The notes under the pieces are model-generated. The model ran no database searches and was not told where the DNA came from. It worked only from the letters and a program-made list of their open reading frames with translations. Position numbers and translations under genes: made by a program. From Candidatus Aminicenantes bacterium UBA6072 (lineage in GTDB: Bacteria; Acidobacteriota; Aminicenantia; UBA2199), in assembly GCA_002436105.1 (NCBI GenBank), contig DIXU01000006.1:62001-126000 (forward strand): 64,000 nucleotides of DNA, read 5' to 3'. Shown piece by piece: positions 50,145-57,554 of this stretch. Every line of letters starts with the position of its first letter. Within the stretch, counting starts at the first letter, position 1.

Positions 50145-50359
50145 TTGCCCGCCCTCCTTTTCCCGGCCAGGCGGACGAAAAGCGCCTCGCCGCCGTTCAG
50201 CTCGCCGTCGTGGGCGATCTCGTGGCCGTGGCCGTCGCAGACCTTCTTGTAGCCGTTCTGCACCTGTTTCCAGGAGATTTTCGAGTACTTGCGCAAGACG
50301 TCGGCCACCCGCGCTCCGGAAAAGATTTCGACCGTCTTGCCGTTGACCTTTATGTTCAT
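50141..50359 (-). CDS. Small ubiquitin-like (ThiS/MoaD beta-grasp) protein
   Basis: A 72-residue protein: MNIKVNGKTVEIFSGARVAD and VLRKYSKISWKQVQNG, then GYKKVCDGHGHEIAHDGELN, GGEALFVRLAG. The strand-strand-helix-strand order with an NGK turn fits a beta-grasp fold such as ThiS. The C-terminal diglycine needed for sulfur transfer is absent (tail RLAGKRRAGK), so sulfur carriage is unlikely. The ATG is set at 50359. It overlaps the 5'-nucleotidase gene by four bases and is first in the operon, downstream of a TTGACA/TACTAT promoter. The role is unknown; the operon suggests a link to nucleotide salvage. Confidence 0.6.
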   Translation of the reverse strand: MNIKVNGKTVEIFSGARVADVLRKYSKISWKQVQNGYKKVCDGHGHEIAHDGELNGGEALFVRLAGKRRAGK

Positions 50360-50385
50360 GAGGGCGTCTCCATAGTAAAAAATCA

Positions 50386-50414
50386 ATAGTAAGGGAGCGG
50401 CCACATAATGTCAA
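50386..50414 (-). promoter_or_regulatory. Promoter of the beta-grasp/5'-nucleotidase/tdk operon
   Basis: On the - strand TTGACA (50409-50414), 17-bp spacer, TACTAT (50386-50391), about 27 bp before the ATG at 50359. Confidence 0.55.
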
Positions 50415-50560
50415 CTGGGGGCAGGGCCACTAAGGGAGGAAAGAGGAAAGAGCGAGGGAAAGACAGAGGGAAGACCAAGTGAGAAATGGATACGGAAAGC
50501 AATTTTTCCACTCTCTCTTCCCTTTCTCTTCCTTCCTTCTTCCCTCTCTCTTCCCTATGT

Positions 50561-50566
50561 TATAAT
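50561..50566 (+). promoter_or_regulatory. -10 box of the deaminase gene
   Basis: TATAAT six bases before the ATG at 50573; the region upstream is a pyrimidine-rich CTCTTCCCTTTCTC tract and no ribosome site is present. A leaderless mRNA is likely. Confidence 0.5.
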
Positions 50567-50572
50567 CAATGG

Positions 50573-51157
50573 ATGAAACATCCTGCCTCCGTCACCCTGA
50601 CCCTGCCGGCCTGGCTGAAGGCCATGCTCGCCGGGGACCTGGAGATGCGCGACCCCGAGCAGCGCATGCGCTGGGTGATCGGGCTCTCCCGGCGCAACGT
50701 CGAGGAGGGAACGGGCGGCCCGTTCGCCGCCGCCGTGTTCGCGCGCGAGACGGGGCAACTGCTGGGCGCGGGCGTCAACCGCGTCGAGCCGCTGAACCTG
50801 TCGCCGGCCCACGCCGAGATCGTGGCCTGCGCCTTCGCCCAGAAGCGGGCCGGCACCTTCGACCTGAACGCCGTCGGCGCCGGCAGCGAGCTGGTCACCA
50901 GCTCGCAGCCGTGCCTGATGTGCCTGGGCGCGGTGCTGTGGTCGGGGGTGACCCGGCTCACGTACGGCGCCACCGCGGCCGACGTCGAGGGCATCGTCGG
51001 CTTCGACGAGGGACCCCTGCCCCGCGACTGGCAGGGGGAGCTGAACAAGCGCGGCATCACGGTGGCGGGCGAGTTCCTGCGCGCCGAGGCGGTCGAGGTG
51101 CTAAGGCTTTACAAGGAAACGGCCGGGACGGTCTACAACGGCCGTTCGCGCCTTTAG
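50573..51157 (+). CDS. Nucleoside/nucleobase deaminase of the CDA family
   Basis: A 194-residue zinc hydrolase with the cytidine-deaminase-like signature His80-Ala-Glu82 in PAHAEIVA, with Cys114 and Cys117 in SQPCLMCLGA. The loop GGPFAAAVFARETG and the ending VLRLYKETAGTVYNGR are close to guanine-deaminase and TadA-like nucleobase deaminases. It would deaminate a purine base or nucleoside in salvage. It diverges from the nucleotide salvage operon on the left and is transcribed from its own leaderless promoter, so the two may share a metabolic role. Assignment to family is firm; substrate preference is not. Confidence 0.85.
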   Translation: MKHPASVTLTLPAWLKAMLAGDLEMRDPEQRMRWVIGLSRRNVEEGTGGPFAAAVFARETGQLLGAGVNRVEPLNLSPAHAEIVACAFAQKRAGTFDLNAVGAGSELVTSSQPCLMCLGAVLWSGVTRLTYGATAADVEGIVGFDEGPLPRDWQGELNKRGITVAGEFLRAEAVEVLRLYKETAGTVYNGRSRL

Positions 51158-51336
51158 CTACCACGAGCTAACAGTGATTCGTAATTCGTAATTCGTGATT
51201 CGCACCAGCAACAGATAGTTCTGTGCCTTCCAATCGCTGTCCGCTGTGTTTAGTTCAGCCAATGCTGTTCCAATCACCAATCACTATCCAAGCCGCAGGC
51301 CATACACGCTTTAAAATCCTAGTGGGCGAACGTTCA
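51158..51336. repeat. Repeat-patchwork intergenic region (locus 4)
   Basis: GTGATTCGTAATTCGTAATT tandem units and a short tail with no gene. Confidence 0.6.
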
Positions 51337-52635
51337 TCATTTTGAAGATTCCTGTCGCCATTCCGCCATTATTTGCTTGAACGCATCACGAATCCTTTTG
51401 TCCCGGGTCATTCCGATCGCAGTCAATATTTCCGCTTCGCCTTCCCTTCGCCTGCCGTTTGTCCACAAAAGCCGAGCGTGGAGGCCGCGCCATTCACCGC
51501 TCGCTGACCCGTCCGCCGGGAAGGTTTGTTCTACCCATTCCAACGCCTGCGCCAGGTGAACATCATACATCAGACAACTACCGGCAAGTTCTGCTAGGCG
51601 ATCCGGATTCCCTTGGGCCTCGGCATGCAATCGATCGAGTAGGACCTTACCCTCGCCGCGCCGCCCGGATCTCATCAAATAGTGGGCCTTGAGCACAGAG
51701 ATTCCAAGCGGATCGAAGTTATTTCCCGCCTCGATTTTCGATAAGCAATCCAGGGCAAGCACCCAGTTTCCGATGCCGGCAGCCAAGCGCGCCTGGAATA
51801 ACCATGCGGGCTCTTTTTGCAGGAAGATCCCCGATGCCAGGCCCTTCTCGATAAGGTCAAGACCTTTCACCGATTGCCCGGTCATGAGATAATGATGGAC
51901 CAGGTTGAAATAGACCCTTTCCATTTCCTCAAAGCCGGGAAACAGGGCTGCAATTTTTTCGAAATATTGGGCCGCTGTGGCGGAATCCTTCGCAGCCAGG
52001 GCGATATACCCGAGTTGATAAAGAGCGTTGACAATGGTTTTCGGGTCCTTGGCGATCGGCAGCAATTTTTTAAGGATCGGCTCGGCGTCTGTGAACTGGC
52101 CCATGTCAAAGTAAAATCTCGCCAGGGCCATGGCGTTCTTTCCGTCGCCTGGATCCTGGCCATATTTTTTCTTCAACTGGCTGAGCGGGCCTGCACCGCG
52201 TAGTGAAGCGTCGAGTTTAGCAATGAGATCCTCTGGCTCCAGGTAGCCGAGAAGGATATCTACTACGCTCCCATCCTTGCCCAGAAGCAGGATGGTTGGA
52301 AAAGCCCCGACTTTGTAGAATTCCCTCCACTCATCCCCCGGGCTTTTTTCTATGTCGACGAGATATGGCAGGCAGCGGTTCTCGACGGCTTTCTTGACCC
52401 GTTTATTCCGAAAGGTCGTTTGCTCCATTTTTTTGCAGACGCCACACCATTCGGCTGTGAAAAACAAAAAGCCGGTCTTCTGGGCTTCCTTCAGACGGGA
52501 ATGCATCTGGGCCCGATTTTGGGGCGGAGGCTGAAAGGAGATCTCGCTGGGCTTTTCATCACACGGCATAATTTTCGGGAACAGGAGCGCACAAAGAAAA
52601 CACAGGAACGTGAAAACACTACGACCGCTTTTCAT
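51337..52635 (-). CDS. Exported thioredoxin-fold protein with TPR-like helices
   Basis: 432 residues. The signal segment SVFTFLCFLCALLFPKIMPC is followed by a thioredoxin-like domain (about 45-150) with active site WCGVC (Cys64, Cys67), cis-Pro in GAFPTILLLG and LVDIEKSP. From about 165 to 425 the chain is helical with repeated pairs such as ARFYFDMGQFTDAEPILKKL and LYQLGYIALAAKDSATAAQYF, i.e. tetratricopeptide-like. This suits a periplasmic thiol-disulfide protein that docks on partners with its TPR part. It reads leftward as a single gene; the next gene on the same strand begins only beyond a 28-nt gap. Confidence 0.85.
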   Translation of the reverse strand: MKSGRSVFTFLCFLCALLFPKIMPCDEKPSEISFQPPPQNRAQMHSRLKEAQKTGFLFFTAEWCGVCKKMEQTTFRNKRVKKAVENRCLPYLVDIEKSPGDEWREFYKVGAFPTILLLGKDGSVVDILLGYLEPEDLIAKLDASLRGAGPLSQLKKKYGQDPGDGKNAMALARFYFDMGQFTDAEPILKKLLPIAKDPKTIVNALYQLGYIALAAKDSATAAQYFEKIAALFPGFEEMERVYFNLVHHYLMTGQSVKGLDLIEKGLASGIFLQKEPAWLFQARLAAGIGNWVLALDCLSKIEAGNNFDPLGISVLKAHYLMRSGRRGEGKVLLDRLHAEAQGNPDRLAELAGSCLMYDVHLAQALEWVEQTFPADGSASGEWRGLHARLLWTNGRRREGEAEILTAIGMTRDKRIRDAFKQIMAEWRQESSK

Positions 52636-52663
52636 GATTCATCCCCAAAACGATACTCCCCGG

Positions 52664-53977
52664 TTAAAGCCCCTTTTTCTGCATCAGCTCGCGGTTGCGC
52701 GCCGGCGTCTGGTGCCAGAGGGTCAGCATCAAGACGGCGCCGATCACCGAGAAGGGGATGATCAGGTAGACCCATGCCCCCCAGCCGAAGCGGTCGAGGA
52801 AGTAGCCCATGCCGAAGCCGGTCAGGCCGCTGGCCAGGTACTGCACGCCATCGAGCAGGCCGGTGACGGTGGCCGCCCCCTTGGTGCCGCCGAAGTCCAT
52901 CGAGGCGGTGCCGGAAAGCATGCCGTGCACGCCGAAGATCCACATGCAGCAGAAGCCGATCATGAAGGCGGCGATCCAGGGTACACCCACGTGGCCCAGG
53001 ACGAGCAGCGAGAAAATCTGGCCGACGTAGAAGATGAAGGCTACCGGCGGCCGCCGCGACTGGAAGAGGCGGTCCGACATGTAGCCGCAGAGCAGGCCGC
53101 CGACGATGCCGCCGGCGGTGATGCCAAGCGATGCCAGCTGGTGCAGCCCCGAGCCGGGGGCAATGCCGTGGATTTCCTTCAGGAACGGCGTGAACCAGAG
53201 CATCAGTCCCTGGCGCACGAAGCCGGTGCAGAACTCGGCGGCCATCAGCGTCAGGATCACCGGGTTCTGGAAGGCGCGCCGCAGCACGTAGGTGAAGCCG
53301 ATCTTGACGTCGTCGCCGATGTGGCAGGTGGCGTCGTCGGTGTTGATCCTGGGGAAACCCGCCTGCTCGGGCTTGTCCTTGACCAGGAAAAAGTCGATCA
53401 ACACCATCAGCAGGATCAGCGCCGACGGCACGATGAAGACCCACTGCCAGCCGAAATGGGCCAGGATCCAGCCGCCGAAGCCCATGGCCAGGAAGTAGCC
53501 GCTGGAGATCATGATGCCGAAGATGCCGCCGAAGACGCCGCGCTCCTTGACGTGGAACCAGGGGGCGTTCACCTTGACCACCGACAGGGCGCCGAAGCTC
53601 TGGAAGTACTGGTTGACGGCGTAGAGCAGCGACATGCCGACCACGATCTTGGTCTGCCAGCCGGCCAGGAACAGGCCGCCGATGACCAGGTTGAACAGCG
53701 CCGTGCCGATACCGCCGAAGATGATGGCCTTCTTGCCGCCGAAGCGGTCGGCCAGCGGGCCGTTGAGGATGACGCTCAGGGCATAGGTCCAGAAGCCGGC
53801 GGTGGCGATGGTGCCGAACTCGGCCTTGGAGAGGTCGAAGGTCTTCATGATGTCGCTGGAGGCGACGTTGAGGTTGTAGCGCCCCATGTAGAAGGTGGCG
53901 TAGGTCAGCCCCAGCGGGAACCAGTTCATGAAGCGCCGGCGGCGGTAGGCTGGCGAATGGTTCATCGGGTTGCTCAT
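52664..53977 (-). CDS. OPA-type (GlpT/UhpT-like) MFS transporter
   Basis: A 437-residue polytopic transporter with twelve helices. Family blocks: TYATFYMGRYNLNVASSDIM (the YxxR/YN region of organophosphate:phosphate antiporters), TAGFWTYALSVILNGPLADR, MFS loop ADRFGGKKAIIFGG, APWFHVKERGVFGGIFG, then ITAGGIVGGLLCGYMSDR. Substrates of the family are glycerol-3-phosphate, hexose phosphates and similar. Translation starts at ATG 53977, overlapping the stop of the P-loop protein gene by four bases, so the two belong together; what they share is not clear. Confidence 0.85.
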   Translation of the reverse strand: MSNPMNHSPAYRRRRFMNWFPLGLTYATFYMGRYNLNVASSDIMKTFDLSKAEFGTIATAGFWTYALSVILNGPLADRFGGKKAIIFGGIGTALFNLVIGGLFLAGWQTKIVVGMSLLYAVNQYFQSFGALSVVKVNAPWFHVKERGVFGGIFGIMISSGYFLAMGFGGWILAHFGWQWVFIVPSALILLMVLIDFFLVKDKPEQAGFPRINTDDATCHIGDDVKIGFTYVLRRAFQNPVILTLMAAEFCTGFVRQGLMLWFTPFLKEIHGIAPGSGLHQLASLGITAGGIVGGLLCGYMSDRLFQSRRPPVAFIFYVGQIFSLLVLGHVGVPWIAAFMIGFCCMWIFGVHGMLSGTASMDFGGTKGAATVTGLLDGVQYLASGLTGFGMGYFLDRFGWGAWVYLIIPFSVIGAVLMLTLWHQTPARNRELMQKKGL

Positions 53978-54729
53978 TTCGCCACCCCGCGCCAGGCGGA
54001 CCACAGCTTGTTCAGGACGTCCTCGAGGTGGGCGCCGAGCACCTCGGGTTGGTCGGTCTTCTCGGGCATGTTGTCGAACACGGCGTAGGGGACCCTGCGG
54101 TCGCCGGCGGGCAGGTACTTCGGGTCAACGGCGAACTCGTCCCAGTCCGATTCCTTGTAGAGCATCTCGATCTTCTTGTCCTCCAGGGCGTGCTGCAGGA
54201 TGGAGTCGGGGCGGTCGGGGTTGTAGCGCCGGCGGTTCTTGCGCAGCGACTCGGGCCAGTCGACCTTGATGTACATGGCGGCGGCATGGTCCAGCACCTG
54301 CGGCGACAGGTGGGTGAACGCCTCGCGGAAGCCGCCGTGCTCCTTGCCGCGGGCGAACTCGATGAACAGGGTCTTCCGATCGTGGAAGGCGAGGTCGTTG
54401 CGCAGGATCTTGGAGTAGGACAGGTTGAGTTTCTTGATCAGGAAGTTCCAGAACCACTTGTTCTTGAAGACGTAGCCGGGATAGGTCTTGCCCTCGTAGG
54501 TGAACTCCCTGTCGGTGATCAGGCGCGGCTGGCCCATCTCCTCCATCAGGTCGTCGTCCTCGAAGCGCTCCCAGAGGATGGGGAAATCGTCGATCTCCTG
54601 GAACTCGCCGATATGGAAGCGCCGGATCCGTTCTTTCAATGGTATTTTTTTTAAATAATCGATGACCTCGGACTTGCCGGCGGCCGGCCGGCCGATGAGG
54701 ATGATAACGTCGAACGTGTTCTTGTCCAT
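53974..54729 (-). CDS. P-loop NTPase/kinase-like protein
   Basis: A 251-residue cytoplasmic protein with a Walker A loop GRPAAGKS (13-20) directly at the N-terminus after the first strand. Later segments include KTLFIEFARGKEHGGFREAF and AAAMYIKVDWPESLRKNRRR, a helix with Arg residues placed like a lid in small-molecule kinases. No family can be named with certainty; it most resembles AAA-like adenylate/uridine-kinase-type phosphotransferases. GGAGGTG eight bases upstream favours ATG 54729. It overlaps the GlpT-like transporter gene, suggesting phosphorylation linked to uptake of a phosphorylated or phosphorylatable compound. Confidence 0.65.
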   Translation of the reverse strand: MDKNTFDVIILIGRPAAGKSEVIDYLKKIPLKERIRRFHIGEFQEIDDFPILWERFEDDDLMEEMGQPRLITDREFTYEGKTYPGYVFKNKWFWNFLIKKLNLSYSKILRNDLAFHDRKTLFIEFARGKEHGGFREAFTHLSPQVLDHAAAMYIKVDWPESLRKNRRRYNPDRPDSILQHALEDKKIEMLYKESDWDEFAVDPKYLPAGDRRVPYAVFDNMPEKTDQPEVLGAHLEDVLNKLWSAWRGVAK

Positions 54730-54772
54730 GTCTTGCACCTCCAGCGGAACCTTGGATCAGCCGTGAATCTGT

Positions 54773-54800
54773 ATTATATGAATGGGAACATTTTTTGCAA
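54773..54800 (-). promoter_or_regulatory. Promoter of the P-loop protein/transporter operon
   Basis: On the - strand TTGCAA, 16-bp spacer, TATAAT (54773-54778), about 43 bp upstream of the ATG at 54729. Confidence 0.6.
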
Positions 54801-54837
54801 ATCTATAATCACCGCTGTTGAAAGAATGATCTGACCT

Positions 54838-55008
54838 TAGTGACGAGTGACAAGTGACAAGTGACGAGGGAACCGCAAGGAGCAAACGGCATGACAATCA
54901 AACATGGACATGAATGAAGAAAACCGAACCAGGCGGTCGCCCCAAATCGATTGATCTGCTTTTCTCTTTCTCGTCACTCGTGACTCGTCACGTGTCACTT
55001 TCTTCGAG
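54838..55008. repeat. Repeat-patchwork intergenic region (locus 5)
   Basis: AGTGACGAGTGACAAGTGAC tandem units on both sides of a short unique stretch. The right-hand units (TCACTCGTGACTCGTCACG) run into the rmuC 3' end and provide its TGA. Confidence 0.65.
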
Positions 55009-56127
55009 GCCGGGGAGCTTGTCTCCCGGAACAGCCAGTTCGCCGCGGGCTCCGGTAAAGTCGGCCAGGCGGTCCTGGAACTTCTCGGCCTTCCTGGCCG
55101 TCTCCTCGTACTTGCTGCCGGCCAGGCCCAGGTGCTTGCCCAGCAGGCGGAAGTCGTCGTGGAACTGGGCGAAGCCCTGCTGGACCTTGACCAGGTCCTT
55201 GAGGATCTGCCGCGTGCGCTGCTCGATGCGCAGCCCCTTGAGGCCGAAGGCGATGGCCATCAGGTAGGCGTAGAAGCTGTTGGGCGAGACCGGGATGACG
55301 TGCTTCTCCACGGCGTAGTTGAAGATGCCGTAGTTCCTGCCGTCCAGGCCGTCGCTGATCACGGCCTCGTAGAAGACGTTCTCGGCCGGGATGTAGATCA
55401 GGGCGAAGTCGTAGGTGCCGCATTCGGGGCGGATGTACTTCTCGGCGATCTCGTCGACGCGCAGCTTGAAGCTCTTGACGAATTCCTTCCTGTGCTTCTT
55501 GCGGTTCTCGTCGTCGCCGGCATCGAACAGGCGCACGAAGCTCTCCAGCGGGAACTTGGCGTCGACCGGTATCAGGCGCTCGCCCAGGGTGATGACGGCG
55601 TCGACCTTGGCCCCGTCGGGAAAGGCGTGCTGCAGGGTGAAATTGCCGGCCGGCAGCACCTGGCGCAGCAGGTCCTCCAGCATGTATTCGCCCAGGTTGC
55701 CGCGCAGCTTGGGCGCGCGCAGGATGTCCTGCAGCGAGGAGATGTCCCTGCCGATGGCCTTCATCTGGTTGGTCGACTCCTCGAGCACGCCCAGCTTTTT
55801 CTGGATCTCGCCGACCACCGTGCCGGTCTGCCCCAGCTGGCTGGCGATGGTGCCCTGGGTCTTGCTCAGGTTGTCATTGACCGTGCGCATGATCTCGTTG
55901 AGCTGCCCCGACATCCCCTCCTGCGTGCGGCGCAGCATGTCGGTCTGCTGGAACAGCGACTGGCGCTGGGCCTCGGCCTGGGATGTGCGCAGATCCTGCA
56001 GCTGGTTCTTCAGGTCGATGACCTGCTGGCTGAGGCCGGTATCGCGCGGCCGCAGCTGCAGCACCAGCACGGCCAGCAGCAGCGCGACGGCGACGGCCAG
56101 CAGGACGATCAGCAGGACGGTTTCCAT
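54988..56127 (-). CDS. rmuC: RmuC-family protein
   Basis: 379 residues. An N-terminal membrane anchor (METVLLIVLLAVAVALLLAV) and a coiled coil (about 45-120; SQQVIDLKNQLQDLRTSQAE) precede the RmuC nuclease-like core: LRGNLGEYMLEDLLRQVLP, VDAVITLGERLIPVDAKFPL, YIPAENVFYEAVISD, GIFNYAVEKHVIPVSPNSFY. RmuC limits DNA inversions at small inverted repeats, which is notable given the many repeats here. The start is METVLL at 56127. The last residues (LEESDT) and the stop lie in a GTGACACGTGACGAGT repeat. Confidence 0.9.
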   Translation of the reverse strand: METVLLIVLLAVAVALLLAVLVLQLRPRDTGLSQQVIDLKNQLQDLRTSQAEAQRQSLFQQTDMLRRTQEGMSGQLNEIMRTVNDNLSKTQGTIASQLGQTGTVVGEIQKKLGVLEESTNQMKAIGRDISSLQDILRAPKLRGNLGEYMLEDLLRQVLPAGNFTLQHAFPDGAKVDAVITLGERLIPVDAKFPLESFVRLFDAGDDENRKKHRKEFVKSFKLRVDEIAEKYIRPECGTYDFALIYIPAENVFYEAVISDGLDGRNYGIFNYAVEKHVIPVSPNSFYAYLMAIAFGLKGLRIEQRTRQILKDLVKVQQGFAQFHDDFRLLGKHLGLAGSKYEETARKAEKFQDRLADFTGARGELAVPGDKLPGLEESDT

Positions 56128-56164
56128 ATGCCTGAACGATAACAGAGGGGCGCGGAAATAGCAA

Positions 56165-56629
56165 CTGCAGTCAATAAGCAAAAGTGTCAGTGATAGTGTT
56201 AGAGTTAGCAGGAGGCCTGACAGGTCTTAGTGGTAGTGATAGTGGTAGTGGTAGTCGAAGATCGGAGCTATTCTTGTTCTTTCTCATCACGCATAACGCA
56301 TTACGCATAACGAGAGAACAGAAGCCATCGGTTTACGGTTGATGGGAAGAGAAGAAGCAATCGTAAGACTTAAATTCCAAATCCCAAGCACCAAATTCCA
56401 AATAAATCCCAAATTCCAATTTCCAAATTCCCAAACGAAAGCCCCTTGCAAGTGTCAGTGTCAGCCAGAGCCTTGCCAAGCAAAAGTGTTAGTGTTAGCA
56501 GGAAGCCTGACAGGTCTTAGTGGTAGTGATAGTGGTAGTGGTAGTCGAAGATCGGAGCTATTCTTGTTCTTTCTCATCACGCATCACGCATCACGCATAA
56601 CGTATTCCGCATCATGAAGCTTCTTTGAT
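56165..56629. repeat. Repeat-patchwork intergenic region (locus 6) with a 125-bp direct repeat
   Basis: No gene. A unit with AAGCAAAAGTGT, GGCCTGACAGGTCTTAGTGG and GATAGTGGTAGTGGTAGTCG up to CGCATAACG occurs at 56177-56311 and again at 56478-56602. Between them lie GTTTACGGTTGATGGGAAGA and CCAAATTCCAAATAAATCCC modules. Confidence 0.75.
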
Positions 56630-56658
56630 TTGACTTGCAGCGGCGACATTTCTATACT
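56630..56658 (+). promoter_or_regulatory. Promoter of the LiaF-like gene
   Basis: TTGACT (56630-56635), 17-bp spacer, TATACT (56653-56658). The gene starts at 56689 with GGAGGGAATC as ribosome site. Confidence 0.6.
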
Positions 56659-56688
56659 GGCCGTGTCCTTTTTTCAGTGGAGGGAATC

Positions 56689-57393
56689 ATGAGCGAGAAC
56701 AAGAAGCTGCCCGCCGGCACGATCCTGCTGGGCATCGTCCTGATCGGCGCCGGCGCCCTGGTGCTGCTGGCCAACCTGAACGTTTTTTCGTTCCGCTTCC
56801 ATATCGGCGACTGGTGGCCGCTCATCCTGATCGTCCTCGGCGCGGTCCACCTGCTGGACAGCCGCAACCTCTTCGACTTCTCGGGCCTGTTCCTGCTCCT
56901 GCTGGGCGGCATCTTCCTGGCGGCCGAGCTCGATGTCATGCCTTGGGGCGACATCTGGCGCTGGTGGCCGGCGGTGCTCATCCTGCTCGGCGTCTCCATC
57001 CTCCTGCGCGGCAAGCCGGCCATGCTGCCGGGCAGCGCGCGCGGCAGCGCCCCCCGAGACGAGGCCAGCCTGCACGTGAACAACATCCTCGCCGGCAGCG
57101 ACCGCCGCGTCACCAGCCGGGAGTTCAAGGGCGGCGACATTTCCAACATCCTCGGCGGCGTGGAGATCGACCTGCTGGAGGCCAGGCTGGCACCCGGCGA
57201 CTGGCTGCTCACCGTCTCCTCGGTCCTGGGCGGCGTCGAAATCCGCCTGCCGCGCGACTGGCGCATCGAGGTGCAGCCGACCACCATGCTGGGCGGCGTC
57301 GACGACCATACGCGCCAGCAACCCGACGCCGCAGGCGGCAAGCTGGTGATCAAGGCATCGGCCCTGCTGGGCGGAGTCGAGATCAAAAACTAG
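56689..57393 (+). CDS. LiaF-like membrane protein
   Basis: 234 residues. Four short hydrophobic helices in two pairs come first (AGTILLGIVLIGAGALVLLA; WWPLILIVLGAVHLLD; FLLLLGGIFLAAELDV; WWPAVLILLGVSILLRG), matching the LiaI/DUF5668 membrane module with its WWPL repeats. A cytoplasmic or periplasmic beta domain follows with repeated ILGGVEIDL, VLGGVEIRL, MLGGVDDH, LLGGVEIK units, the LiaF C-terminal domain that forms a bactofilin-like stack. In Firmicutes LiaF modulates a cell-envelope stress kinase; no such kinase is adjacent here. ATG 56689 has a clear GGAGGG site. Confidence 0.8.
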   Translation: MSENKKLPAGTILLGIVLIGAGALVLLANLNVFSFRFHIGDWWPLILIVLGAVHLLDSRNLFDFSGLFLLLLGGIFLAAELDVMPWGDIWRWWPAVLILLGVSILLRGKPAMLPGSARGSAPRDEASLHVNNILAGSDRRVTSREFKGGDISNILGGVEIDLLEARLAPGDWLLTVSSVLGGVEIRLPRDWRIEVQPTTMLGGVDDHTRQQPDAAGGKLVIKASALLGGVEIKN

Positions 57394-57554
57394 AAGAGAG
57401 GTTCGAAGTTCGACGTTCTAAAACACTTGTTGAAGAGTTAAAGGGTTCATGGGTTTAAGTGTTCAGAGGCAGCGATTGTTCAGACTCTTCGCCTGAACGC
57501 TTCAACCCTTCAACTCATGAACTCTTGAACGGCGTCTCTTCTTTTATATCGAAC
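57394..57554. terminator. Imperfect hairpin between convergent genes
   Basis: GTTGAAGAGTTAAAGGGTTC...GTGTTCAG on the left pairs imperfectly with CTGAACGCTTCAACCCTTCA...GAACTCTTGAAC on the right, and AGAAGAGA with TCTCTTCT. It may end transcription from both sides. Confidence 0.45.

Noticed and set aside
57394..57554. Hairpin as a structured RNA gene
   Set aside because: Pairing is imperfect and made from the same kind of short repeats as other gaps; a terminator role between convergent genes is simpler.
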